From the NCBI RefSeq assembly GCF_030269925.1, contig NC_085111.1:6812142-6876141 (forward strand): 64,000 nucleotides of DNA. The letters run 5' to 3'. Position numbers and translations under genes: made by a program. A model generated the notes under the pieces. The model was not told where the DNA came from, did not search any database, and worked only from the letters and a program-made list of their open reading frames with translations. Shown here in pieces: positions 33,985-44,667 of the stretch (positions within the stretch are counted from its first letter, which is position 1; each line of letters begins with the position of its first letter). The stretch is from Bombyx mori (lineage: Eukaryota > Arthropoda > Insecta > Lepidoptera > Bombycidae).

Positions 33985-34110
33985 GATATAATCATCATCA
34001 TCATCATCATCAACAGCCCACAGTCGTCCACTGCTGGACATAGGCCTCTCCCAATCTACACCACTGAGCCCGGTCTGCGGCTCTCCTCATCCACTTCTTG
34101 GTATAATAAT
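33985..34110 (-). mobile_element. RTE-type LINE 3' end with ATG-repeat tail
   Basis: On the minus strand the peptide contains EAYVQQWTTVGC and then a stop, followed by a tail of tandem ATG units (CATCAT on the plus strand at about 33993-34012). The CAACAGCCCACAGTCGTCCA and TGGACATAGGCCTCTCCCAA words are very common in Lepidoptera. Confidence 0.7.
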
Positions 34111-34869
34111 AGACTTAAAACAGTAAGTATTATATATATGATGGCTTAAAAAGCCATTGCAAAACCGAAAAAAAAATGGAATGGATGAATCGTCTCAACA
34201 ATGACGAACTATATGTATGAAATATGTAAACACCTATATGCACGGAACATACTAGAAAATTCCACTAGTAGTAGGAGGGCATAAAAAAGATATACAATAA
34301 ATAATTTCAACATTGATAAAATTAAATTTAATTCAATCAAAATGTCCTGCAGTGTACGCAGTGATATCAACACCGGCTTGAATTAATTTCGAATTTGTGT
34401 TCGGTACCGTCCGTTCTCACGCGACTAATTGTGCCGCGGCTTCCTTTCATGTTAGACATTTTCAAAATACAAAGTAAATGGGAAAACGTTCAAACATCAA
34501 TAAATTACAAGATCATTGAGAACATCCATGTACTGCCTTACCATGAGTATTCTTATTTACATTGGTAATGACCTCAACGCGTAGGTGAAGTAATTTATTG
34601 TTAACTTGAAGTAACTTATTAAGAGCGAGCTTAGCCTTTACGATTCAAAGACAAATATCCTCGCGCTTTGTAGTTCGAGGTTTATAGAACACTAGAATAA
34701 TTTAAACTCATTTATTTTTAATTTCCGTATCTATTTATTATTTAAACGATTGATTAATTATCGCTTATCTTATATCGTGATCTATAATATTATTATGCAA
34801 CTAATAAAAACTATTCGATAATCATAAATTTCGTTTGAATTTAATTTGTATGATAAATTTAACTTCATG
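34111..34869. other. Intergenic DNA
   Basis: Nothing recognisable. Confidence 0.5.
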
Positions 34870-35320
34870 CTGTTTTAAGGCCTCATCTCACGGATCGTTT
34901 GCAACCTCTGGGTCTGCGGAGGGACTTCGGTTCCCTCTGTATTTTGTACCGTATGTTCCATGGGGAATGCTCTGAGGAATTGTTCGAGATGATACCGGCA
35001 TCTTGTTTTTACCATCGCACCGCCCGCCACCGGAGTAGAGTTCATCCATACTACTTGAAGCCACTGCGGCCATCCACAGTGCATTTCCAGAGATCTTTTT
35101 TGCCACGTACCATCCGGCTATGGAATGAGCTCCCCTCCACGGTGTTTCCCGAGCGCTATGACATGTCCTTCTTCAAACGAGGCTTGTGGAGAGTATTCAG
35201 CGGTAGGCAGCGGCTTGGCTTTGCCCCTGGCATTGCTGAAGTCCATGGGCAACGGTAACCACTCACCATCAGGTGGGCCGTATGCTCCTCTGCCTACAAG
35301 GGCAATAAAAAAAAAAGAGC
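34870..35320 (+). mobile_element. LINE 3' end, family L-B, longest copy
   Basis: One frame (34899-35258) reads LGLRRDFGSLCILYRMFHGE, then CSEELFEMIP, YHRTARHRSRVHPYYL, RSFLPRTIRLWNELPSTVF and FFKRGLWRVFSGRQRLG, which is the C-terminal 115 residues of a CR1/Jockey-like LINE protein. It is followed by the L-B tail and AATAAAAAAAAAA. It is 5'-truncated. The frame is intact over this stretch, suggesting a fairly young copy. No clear target duplication is seen. Confidence 0.85.
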
Positions 35321-35878
35321 CTATGTTATTGTAAATGTATTTTAAGTTAGTTGTAAAGGTAGATGTGTAAAGGCTATCACAAATGAATCTACTATTTTCT
35401 TAAAAACGTATTGATAAAAATAACAAGAACCACAAAATACACACATTGTATTATAATTTAATAATTATTATAATATTAAGAAATGGTATTTATATGTATG
35501 GTCAAAAAAATGTACGGTGTTTTTCTGATCAAGCATTTATTTAAATATGAATCATAAATCACTCTAATAAGTTTCATATTAGGATATTTATGAGTATTTT
35601 AAATATTAATTTCTTAATTTGCAAACGATTTTGTGTGAAGGCCAATACTGCTGTTTACGCCAAAAATCATTTTGGTCAATTTTAATCCACATTAATGTTG
35701 AAATGTAACGATTTATTTTTAGAATTTACATATTTTAATATAATCTAAATATCAAGTTGAAAAAAATATTTACTCCATTTCGTTCACGCTAACCGACGAG
35801 TATGTTAATAAATTAATTACGAAAATTTTGTATGTTTGGTTGTTTGTTATTCAATCACGCGAAATGGCTTACCAGATT
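35321..35878. other. Intergenic DNA
   Basis: Nothing recognisable. Confidence 0.5.
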
Positions 35879-36118
35879 TTACTGGTGGTAGGATCTCTTG
35901 TGAGTCGCACGGGTAGGTACCACCACCCCGCTTATTTCTGCCGTGAAGCAGTAATGCGTTTCGGTTTGGGGTGGGGCAGCCGTTGTAACTATACTGAGAC
36001 CTTAGAACTTATATCTCAAGGTGGTTGGCACATTTAAGTTTTAGATGTGTATGGACTCCAGTAACCATTTAACACCAGGTGGGCTGTAAGCTCGTCCACC
36101 CATCTGAGCAAAAAAAAA
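35879..36118 (+). mobile_element. Bm1 SINE, 5'-truncated
   Basis: Plus-strand Bm1 from CTGGTGGTAGGATCTC to CCCATCTGAGCAAAAAAAA. It has a few deletions (for example TTTGGGGTGGGG in place of TTTGAAGGGTGGGG). Confidence 0.9.
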
Positions 36119-37254
36119 GATTCGTATGTAATTTCGCCTAATTTTAGTTTATTATCATACCTATATAAGGTAAAAAAAAAGCAGTAGGTAAAGAAATCTA
36201 ATCAATAGACAAAAGACCAAATTTGAAAATAGAATTACATTATTAAAATTAAATTCATTCAAATTTAGAATTTATTGCCAACCTTAAATTACGTTTCAAA
36301 TGGCCAGTGTTGTAAAACGGCAACTGCATAATTAAAGATCTATTATCATTGGTCCAATGAAAATAATTTTCAGTTGTATGGTTTTTGTTTTTCATATCTG
36401 TGTACCATGACCCTCATTACCTCTTCTGACAGCATGACTAAAACATTACAAAGCTTAAAGTAACAGAATGAATTACGAACATTTATCTGGCCATAATTTG
36501 GTGAGATAATGTCAACAATAGGGATGGTTCTATTGTGATTCGTTCATCTCGGCTGTCGGCCATTTTGTTTGTTTATTCGAATCTACTTCTCAAGCTCTTT
36601 ATTTTACAGTTATTATTTATTTATTTAATTTATTTATTTATTTTATTTTGACCGTACGTGTTAAAGAGTGTAACGTGCAATGTCTATAGATTCTGGATCA
36701 GATTAACTAAATCTACAATTTATTGATTTATGTTTTATTGTATACAGTAATAAAAAAAAACATTTTAGGAAAAAACTGAAAAAAACACAAATATTGATAT
36801 ATTGAACTATAGGACAACCCTATTTACGACTACACATGTACATACTTATTCGTAAATAGGGTTGTCCGGGATAAAAAATGACTAAAAATTTGAACGAGCC
36901 TCAGGCTTTATTACCAATTTATCCTTAACCACACATTTAATCATATTAAGTATAATTATAACTAAACATAATAACTATAGACTAAATATATTTCCATATT
37001 TTATTAGACAATAAATCTATTACGGGTCATAACAGTCATATTCCAGTACGGAGTTAAAATTAAATGCAACAACATTGCGACCGCACCGCAAATCCACCGC
37101 AGATTTAATTTTGGATAACACAAGAAATAATTGAATATTACCGCCAATTTGCTTTCGCTGTGCATTATAAACGATGTGAATTTACATTATATATAATTTC
37201 TTTCATTGGTTCTTTAGTAGCAAATGTCAGGATTAATACTTATTATTATTCTAC
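36119..37254. other. Intergenic DNA
   Basis: AT-rich, with a degenerate TTTA-repeat stretch at about 36605-36650 and the inverted repeat at 36812-36867. No gene is seen. Confidence 0.5.
36812..36867. repeat. Perfect 18-base inverted repeat
   Basis: GGACAACCCTATTTACGA at 36812-36829 and its exact complement at 36850-36867 enclose a 20-base loop. It may be a miniature transposon reduced to its terminal repeats. Confidence 0.85.
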
Positions 37255-37455
37255 GACATAACAATACGCAATCCAAGGTAGAGGGGGAAGAGGTCGACCG
37301 AAAAAGACATGGATGGAGTGTGTGAATGTATGAGAGAGAGAGAGAGAGAGAGAGGAGTGAGTGTTGAGATGACGGCTGATAGAAGAGAATGGAAGAGAAA
37401 AATTAGCTGTGCCGAGCCCACCTAGAGGGATAAGGTGGGGAAAAAGAAGACATAA
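37255..37455 (+). mobile_element. RTE-type LINE 3' end
   Basis: A plus-strand frame reads GRGGRGRPKKTWMECVNV, then after a GA run GVSVEMTADRREWKRKISCA and EPT before a stop. R-x-RGRPKK-x-W and a DR-x-EW near the end are marks of lepidopteran RTE-clade LINE proteins. A (GA)n microsatellite lies inside the coding remnant. Confidence 0.75.
37332..37354. repeat. (GA)n microsatellite
   Basis: An uninterrupted GA run of about 11.5 units inside the RTE remnant, replacing the DM-x(4) stretch expected there. Confidence 0.9.
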
Positions 37456-37803
37456 CAAAACGTTCATTGTCGTTCCAATATTTTTTTGTTCTGTAAGACA
37501 TGATACAAAACTAATGTGAAGTCACAATTGCTCGTATTAACCACGTAAATTGTGGGCTACGCGCATCATCTCATACTAGCATAGGCTGATTTACCTCTAC
37601 CGATTGCCCTTAGATTTGGTGACTTCTCTTTTTAGTTGACAGTTATAAAGAGAAAGTAGTTGATCCTACACTGAATATATTGTTTACGGTTGTTCGCCTT
37701 ATGGGAAACGTTTACGCTTACCCGTCCCCGAGCCCTCTATAGCTGTAGTATAGAACTAACCAACTCTCTTCCTTTTTCTCTAATTGACTAAAATTATAAC
37801 ATA
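37456..37803. other. Intergenic DNA
   Basis: Nothing recognisable. Confidence 0.5.
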
Positions 37804-38238
37804 CTAGCAGGCCGCTCCGGCTACGCTCGGGTCTTTAATATAAATTTCAACGATATTTAACGTTGTTTTATTTTTTTTCAATAAAAGAACACTTATTGCG
37901 GCATAATTACAATAGTTAGACATTAGTTGCCGCGACACTTTTTGTAATTAATAATGTATTCTACAAAGTCGTAGTACATTATTTTATTCTATCATCAATA
38001 GTTTTCGCAGAGCACGCGATGTATATAATATTTTAGGTATTTTTTTAACACCTTGGGTCACATTATTGGAGTTTTAGTAAAGTTGCCTAATTTTTTCAAA
38101 AAATATTATAGCCCGTGTCACTCGGGAATAGTGTAGCAGTGAACGGTGAAAAAATTTTGCATATCGGTTCAGTAGTTTCGGAGCCTATTCAATACAAACA
38201 AACAAACAAATCTTTCTTCTTTATAATATTAGTAGAGA
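37804..38238 (-). mobile_element. Non-autonomous Helitron
   Basis: On the minus strand it starts TCTCTACTAATATTATAAAG after an A. It contains AACTACTGAACCGATATGC and ends with a GC-rich hairpin (CCGAGCGTAGCCGGAGCGG) and CTAG before T. This is the standard lepidopteran Helitron outline, without coding capacity. Confidence 0.8.
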
Positions 38239-38241
38239 TGA

Positions 38242-38565
38242 TGTCGTCTTGGCCTAAGGGATAAGACGCCCGGCGTGTCGTATTCGTATTGAACAAAGCG
38301 ACTGTGGCGAGAGGAAAACAGTGGCCGTCCCGAACAACAAACAAAGAAGAAAGAAGAGCGAACCAAGAAGGAAGAAGATAAAGAGAAGAAAAGAAGTTGA
38401 CACTCCCATCATCATCCAGCCTTCACATATGGATCAAGCCGGTAATTGATCACCCCTCCCTCAATATACAGGGAGTTTTAGCAAGCCTGGGCAGAGGGGA
38501 TTCTCCGAGGCCCACCCCGCTCCCCCGTAAAGGGACGTGACGACCCGACAGAACTTTTTCTTTTA
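38242..38565 (+). mobile_element. tRNA-derived SINE-like element, distinct from Bm1
   Basis: The head GTCGTCTTGGCCTAAGGGAT, then AAGACGCCCGG resembles the Bm1 tRNA-like head with a box A. The body is different: a long AAGAAG-rich purine stretch, then a GC-rich end with CCCGCTCCCCCGTAAAGG. Helitrons touch both sides. The family name is not known to me. Confidence 0.5.
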
Positions 38566-38567
38566 TT

Positions 38568-38798
38568 CTAGCTGACCCGGCAGACTTCGTAGTACCTCAA
38601 TCGATAAATAAAAGACATAAACATTTGTATAAAATAACTTTAAAACAAACAAAAGTCCGATATTTATTTACCTTTTAAACTCTGGACTTCCACAAATAAT
38701 TCAAGACCAAAATTAGCCAAATCGGTCCAGCCGTTCTCGAGTTTTAGCGAGACTAACGAACAGCAATTCATTTATGTATATATATATAATAATATAGA
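38568..38798 (-). mobile_element. Non-autonomous Helitron-like element
   Basis: The plus strand begins CTAGCTGACCCGGCAGACTT and ends with a TATATATA-rich stretch and ATAGAT. It contains AGCCGTTCTCGAGTTTTAGC, a phrase widespread in Lepidoptera. The CTAG and TC termini fit a Helitron, but the 3' hairpin is weak. Confidence 0.55.
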
Positions 38799-39019
38799 TA
38801 AGTAGCCACTTAGCCTATAAATAATTCGACCGATACCATGCCGAAGAAGAATTATCTACGCAAATTGATTGACGCACTTTGTATATTGAATGCTATCATA
38901 GAAATTCCGTTGAAAGCAGGAGAATGCAGACAATCACATTTTTATTTTACAAGAATATTCATTCAGAATTGTCGTAATAAAGAAAGAACGCAGGTGTTAA
39001 GTTGTAACTTCAATATTAT

Positions 39020-39110
39020 GTCTTAGGGTAAATGCTGGCGTTCTGGCTGTGATAACTGTGGGCTCCGATAACCGCTTAAACTAGATGAGGCATGAGCTCC
39101 TTCACTCGTG
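39020..39110 (+). mobile_element. Bm1 SINE 3' remnant
   Basis: GGGCTCCGATAACCGCTTAA, then a GATGAGGC and GAGCTCCTTCACTC order as in the Bm1 3' end. It is strongly diverged. Confidence 0.5.
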
Positions 39111-39115
39111 CATGT

Positions 39116-39283
39116 TTTTATTTTATTGCCCTTGTAAGCGGACGAGCATACGGCCCACCTGATGGTGAGTGGTTACCGTATGCAATGGACTTCAGCAGTA
39201 CCAGGGGTAGAACCAAGCCGCTACCTACCGTTAAGTAATCTCCACAAGCCTCGTTTGAAGAAGGACATGTCATAGCGCTCATT
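39116..39283 (-). mobile_element. LINE 3' end, family L-B
   Basis: The tail TTTATTGCCCTTGTAAGCGG through CAAGCCGCTACCTACCG is followed inward by about 15 codons of the L-B protein end (YDMSFFKRGL). It is minus-strand and 5'-truncated. Confidence 0.8.
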
Positions 39284-40045
39284 GTAATACAATGAAAAAC
39301 CACAACAAATACTCATATGAGAACGGCAGGTTCAAGTTATAGTAGTTAAATGTTATTGGAAAAATAATTATTAGAAATTAAAAGTATTAAAGGCATTTCA
39401 AAGGTATTTTTCTTAGGTAAGAAATATAATACTCTAAAAAGAAAAACCTATTTAAGTTAAATAGGTACCGAAGCACGACACAACTAATTGCTACACAACA
39501 AAACAAGACCCGCACTTTGAACGGACATTCCTCCGTGCCGCTTGGCGAGTGTCACTTCAGTATTTAATTAAACGAAAGCAAAGAAACTGAGGAGGTAGGG
39601 TAATTTGTCAAAATTAATTAAAAAGAAAACGAACCAAAGAATTACACCAACTTTAACAAGATGACAGTTCTTAAGGCGTGTACAGACAATATATTTTAAG
39701 AACACGGAATGGCCCAAAAAGATGAAGAGAAGAAGTTTCCAGCAAGCTTTTCAAGCACGTCAATAATAAAATTATAAACAACCTCTTGTATATTTGTTAA
39801 TACCAATCTCCGCAAAAATTGAACCTTCTTGAATATAATCCTCAGTGATCTACAGACAGAGCCTTGAGTCAATTATAGTATAATGTTTAATTCATAATAA
39901 AGATAGTAAAATTGTTCCACGTAAAACGTCTAGACGTCGAAATTCATATTTCAATGTAATAACAACATTTTTATGAAGGTAATATTTTAGTTAGTTTTAT
40001 CAGTACCTATATTTCATTTTTTTCCTTTACTTAAGCGTTAGTAGC
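39284..40045. other. Intergenic DNA
   Basis: Nothing recognisable. Confidence 0.5.
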
Positions 40046-40215
40046 CTAAGAGGCTATTCCTAGTACGCGCGGACGGGTAGGTGAGCGCACGTGACTCAAC
40101 CTGAGCGAACTTGCTAACACTAGCTCTAACAAGAGCAGTACTTCGCTGAATCTACCACCGATTTAGAATCACGACCCACTCCTCGGTAGGTACTCCTCGC
40201 AATTCATTCCTGTCA
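40046..40215 (-). mobile_element. LINE 3' untranslated fragment related to L-A
   Basis: AGCCTAAGAGGCTATTCC, GACGGGTAGGTGAGCGCACG and GAATCTACCACCGATTTAGA parallel the 3' region of the Jockey copies (GAATCTACTACCGGATCGGA). Fragments of the same kind occur at 46143 and 49310, so a second Jockey subfamily is implied. Confidence 0.6.
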
Positions 40216-42217
40216 TCTGCGTTTTGTCATTCCACAGAGCAAATCTGTCTACCATCTATTTCAAATGACATTTTTACGATAAATTGGCTCTGGAATGAAC
40301 ACACTTTTTTTGATAATTTCTAAACAAAAAAAAAGTCATTAATGTAAATTATTTGCTTAGTAAATTACTTCATTAACTAGACACAGTTCAAATTTTTTAT
40401 TGTCGTGAGCAAACAATTCAATGCCAATGGTTAAAATATCATGAAAGAAAAATCGATCATTCAATCGCTCTTAATTATGTGAATACATCAAACAAACTTC
40501 CCAGCAGATGTTAAACTGTAACCGAAGCTCATAGACATCACAACTTTAGTGCTGTTGCTTAATTTGACTCCTGATTACTCTTCGAAAAAACTAAGCATGC
40601 TAGCAAGGTAAACTAAGATGTATCTATGGAAATCAAAATGTAGTCAAAGCAACCATAATATTTGCAAGGTAATAAATTTAATCATACGATTTCATTATGA
40701 GACAATCTTTTATGGACGCGTTTTATTTGACATCACGTTCAAGGTGAAAATATAGGCGGATTCTGTACAGTGCCCATTTTCCACTGTGATAAATACATTT
40801 CACGGAGGGTTAAGGAAATCTTTGGAGTTGCGTGGTCGTGTGAGAGGCAGTCCGGATGCGGTCTTTACATACAAAAGACTGGATTGCCTGAACTGATTGA
40901 ATTATATCCCGCCTTCCCGCCTTCTAAGGGTAAGGGGATGATAAATGCGAATCTAGTTTGTGTAAGTTAATGTATTTTATTATTCAAGCGAATGAAGGTT
41001 AATGTGTTGAAGTACTTTCGATTTGTTGATTGTATTGGCTGGTTCACGAAAGCAATAGTTTATTGTAACTTGACACCTAATAATAAAGTCATTAATATGG
41101 CATTTATTCAGATGAATTAGTTGCATATAGAATAATATATTTTAGTCTTATCTAGTATTTGCTTGCTTATTTTCTGTAATCTATACCTATATATTTGTCA
41201 GTCCACAAAGTCCTTCTCTCACCTTTGTTTACAATAATCTGTTTTAATACTTTTACCATGTGTCTGATCAATAGCTTGCCTTTACTTTGGTCTGCTTCTT
41301 TTCCTTCTTTTTCCTTTTTCATAAAGTATAAGGTACTACAACTCTCTCTCTTACTGTACTTAACCACTAATTTACTCTAATTATCTTCTTACCACGTGTC
41401 CTGCTAAGCGCTATCGTCCTGCTGACTGCTAATACTTTTGTCTAGTTGCGCATGACTCGGTTTTTGAATGTTTCAATTATTAATGTTAATTTTGCTTCTT
41501 TCGTATGCATACTTATACGTTGTGAGCTTACTTGCCTTTTTCATTGACATTAGAAAGCCAAAGCATAAAATACAACCCCTAAAGCGCTTCACTTGTCGCT
41601 GACATTCAAAGCACCGGATTTAGGTATTTATGTTTCCTTGTAAACAAAAATCGAAGCTTTCAAAGGGTAAAACAAAAAAAAACCCAAAGAAATCCTTAAT
41701 AAAAAAGAAGGGAAGCGAACTCGTCAACTATGTGTCGACCGAGCCAATTGAATTTCAAAGCCGACAAACGTCTACCACAAAATTTATTCAAAGAATAAAT
41801 CTGAAAATTTGTAGATCTGAAGGCATAAAGGCAAAGTGGCGCCGACGCGCCGACACAAAGGAATTTCTAAATTTCACGGCTTCCGCTTTGGTTGTTTGTA
41901 TTTATATGAGAGGGCGTCGTGAGAAATGACAAACGAGTGTAGGAAAATAACGAAAACTGTGTAGTGGAGACAAGTAGGCAATCTTACGCGCTGTCGCCGC
42001 GAGGCCTGCCGTAGGCTACATGCATTATTAGGGTGACAATGCCAACGAGCCGAATCGAGACATAATTATTCAGTTCATTGTGATTGGAGTTAATTGAGTG
42101 ATATGGTATAACAAATATTAATTCACGATTTGCTCACCTCTTACTCAATGGAACCACCACTTAATACGGTATATATAATATATATTTTTTGTCTTTTGTC
42201 TTAATTAGATTTATTTG
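40216..42217. other. Intergenic DNA
   Basis: No supported gene. A lysine-rich 99-codon plus-strand frame (41630-41929) has no supporting evidence. A very decayed Bm1 scrap may lie at 40490-40560. Confidence 0.45.
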
Positions 42218-42330
42218 GTAGGCAGCGACTTTGCTGTGCCCTTGGCATTGGTGACCTCCATGAGCGACGGTAGCCACTTTCCATTAAGTGGGCTGTATGC
42301 ACGTCTACCTACAAAGGCAATAAAAAATCA
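42218..42330 (+). mobile_element. LINE 3' tail, family L-B, diverged
   Basis: TTGGTAGGCAGCGACTTTGC, CATGAGCGACGGTAGCCAC and CTACCTACAAAGGCAATAAA in order. It is only the tail and older than the other copies. Confidence 0.75.
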
Positions 42331-42825
42331 CAAATAATGCTTCTCGTCTGCTACGTTTGACTTGGACGACGACAGATTTGCTAAAAAACCATTTGAATTT
42401 GCGTAGTTATTTATCGTGGGCCATTTTCATTTTACGAGAATAAATACCATCATTCTACTTATTTTCTGCTAGAATTGCCGTTATTAGAAGTAAATTTAAG
42501 CTTAAGATCCTATGAAGCTTGATAACGCATATTCATACCTTGGTGTCAATGAGCTCGGATCATTCGGCTCGGATATTTGAGACTAGGGAAGCCGTGAGCT
42601 TGATTATCCTTCTAAGAAATAAAAAAGCTGTACTGTAATCACTTTATTTCTAAACAAGAATCTTCTGCAGACTAGTGACTTAGCTCTGTGACGTTGTACT
42701 AACATAGCACCATCCCATATCTCATGTCTTCGCGTTGTTAAAGCATTGGCGACTAAAGGATGCACAAGATAATGCTGCAGTATTCTCTAAGTATTCAATC
42801 CATTTTGCGATTGCCAACTGGCATT
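42331..42825. other. Intergenic DNA
   Basis: Nothing recognisable. Confidence 0.5.
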
Positions 42826-42965
42826 TACTGGTGGTGGTAAGGCATATTGTAAGCTCGCAAAGGTAGATACCACGATTCCACCTATTTCTGCCGCGAATAT
42901 GACTCATGTTCAGTTTGAAGGATGCGACAGCCGTCACACAATACAATTGAAACTAGGCTTTAGAT
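42826..42965 (+). mobile_element. Bm1 SINE fragment
   Basis: TTTACTGGTGGTGGTAAGG, CCACCTATTTCTGCCGCG and CAGTTTGAAGGATGCGACAG follow the Bm1 order. Both ends are missing and it is old. Confidence 0.65.
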
Positions 42966-43164
42966 ATTTAAAAAATGCTACATATTGTTGAAGAAAATAT
43001 TATAAGTTTCGGATATTTTGGAGTATGGTAACCCTACATGGAACCCGCAGCGCGTTGTCGACTTCACTTGGTCGCGCTGAAGTGCCAAGTTTGTTAGGGT
43101 CCTCAGCTCAGCTTGACATCTTGTGACATCAGCGAACATCGTATTTATTCGTGTAGTTATAATT

Positions 43165-43795
43165 TGCGTAATTACTGGTGGTAATATGAGAACGCACAAG
43201 TAGGTACCACCACCCTATCTCTTTTTGCCGTGACGCAGGAAAGCTTTCGGTTTGAAGGGTGGGGCAGCCGTTGTACTTTAAAATACTGAGACTTAGAACT
43301 CATGTCTCAAGATGGGTGACGGCATTTACGTTTCTGATGGGTTTTTTTATGATTGAAGGATTACTGGTGGCCCGGAGGCCTTTCCAGTTTCACCAGGACA
43401 GGTGGGCGAGCAAAGGCTCAGCCAGGAGGGGTGGGATTTGCTAACAGCTACCCGAGCGCCTCCGAAGGAGACCTTCCAGCTCAAGAGTAGCTGCTTCGCG
43501 AATGAATCTACTACCGGATCGGAATCGCGACCCGCTGAGAAGATCCGGCGAGAAACTCAGCGAGCTGATTCATGGGTTAGGTTGCACGGCGAACTCTTTG
43601 TCGAGTTCGACGAGTACGGTTACCGAGGTCCCTAAGCCTGCTCCTAGTGTTAGAGCTGAATGCGTCTAATGCAAAGGTTATTGTATTTGATGGATCCGTA
43701 AGGACATGTCGTTTCTGATGTACAGGGGCTTCTATAAGCACTTTACGCTAGCTAGACCGTGAACTGGTTCACCTATCTAACCAATAAAAGATTAA
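43165..43795 (+). mobile_element. Bm1 SINE split by a Jockey LINE fragment
   Basis: The left part (43165-43339) runs from AATTTGCGTAATTACTGG through GGGTGGGGCAGCCGTTGTAC to the ACGTTTCTGATG position. The right part (43710-43795) resumes at the same point and runs to CTAACCAATAAAAG. The inserted fragment is described separately. Confidence 0.8.
43340..43709 (-). mobile_element. Jockey LINE (family L-A) 3' fragment inside Bm1
   Basis: A 370-base minus-strand fragment starts with a short T run and then ATGATTGAAGGATTACTGG, matching the 3' ends of the copies at 19715 and 22997. It reaches only into the last few dozen codons. The 11-base direct repeat CGTTTCTGATG (43329-43339, 43710-43720) flanks it. 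Confidence 0.85.
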
Positions 43796-44224
43796 AAATA
43801 TGATAACATTTTATTTCAGCTTAGATTTCGTTTAAATTCATTAGATACTACGAAATGCGACCTACGATATATACCCATTCAATTATTTATTTATTTATTT
43901 ATTAAGTTGCAATAATATAAATTATAAATGACTTCTAATGTATTGCAGTTCGGAAGATATTAATATTATGTAAGTTGTGTTTCGCATAGCTGATGGTCAT
44001 TCCAGGAACCTTTTACTGGTGGTGAGGGATTTTAACCCTTACAGCTAGTGACCATCCTACCTTTTTGTATAATAGTAATAATTCACAAATTCTGCTGCAA
44101 GGAGTACTAGGACAAGCGATACAAAGTACAATAGAGTGTTCAACTTGTTTCACGGTGGATCGAAGCATTCGCGTTGTGATGCTTATTAGCTCCGAAGAGT
44201 ACTTAAGACCAAGTGTGACGCAAG
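43796..44224. other. Intergenic DNA
   Basis: A (TTTA)n stretch lies near 43882-43902. Otherwise nothing recognisable. Confidence 0.5.
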
Positions 44225-44667
44225 CTTTTTTTTTTATTGCTTAGATGGAAGGACGAGCTCACAGCCCACCTGGTGTTAAGTGGTTACTGGAGCCCATAGA
44301 CATCTACAACGTAAATGCGCCACCCACATCGAGATATAAGTTTTAAGGTCTCAGTATAGTTACAACGGCTACCCCACCCTTCGAACCGTAACGCATTACT
44401 ACATTTCACGGCGGAAATAGGCGGGGTGGTGGTACCTACCCGTGTGGACTCCCAAGAAGTCCTACCACCAGTAATTACGCAAATTATAATTTTGCGGGTT
44501 TCATTTTTATTACACGATGTTATTCCTTCACCGTGGATGTCAATCGTTAACATTTGTTGAGTACGTATTTCATTAGAAAAATTGGTACCCGCCTGCGGGA
44601 TCCGAACACCGGTGCATCGCTTCATACGAATGCACCGGACGTCTTATCCTTTAGGCCATGACGACTT
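44225..44667 (-). mobile_element. Bm1 SINE, full length
   Basis: This is the best complete Bm1 here. On the minus strand, the tRNA-like head carries polymerase III box A (TGGCCTAAAGG, 44648-44658) and box B (GGTGTTCGGATCC, 44598-44610). It is followed by the AATTTTTCTAATGAAATAC region, the body, and the TTGCTTAGATGG 3' end with a poly(T) run on the plus strand at 44226-44236. It serves as the reference for the truncated copies. Confidence 0.92.

Noticed and set aside
41630..41929. Lysine-rich 99-codon frame
   Set aside because: The lysines come from A-rich runs, and there is no other sign of a gene.
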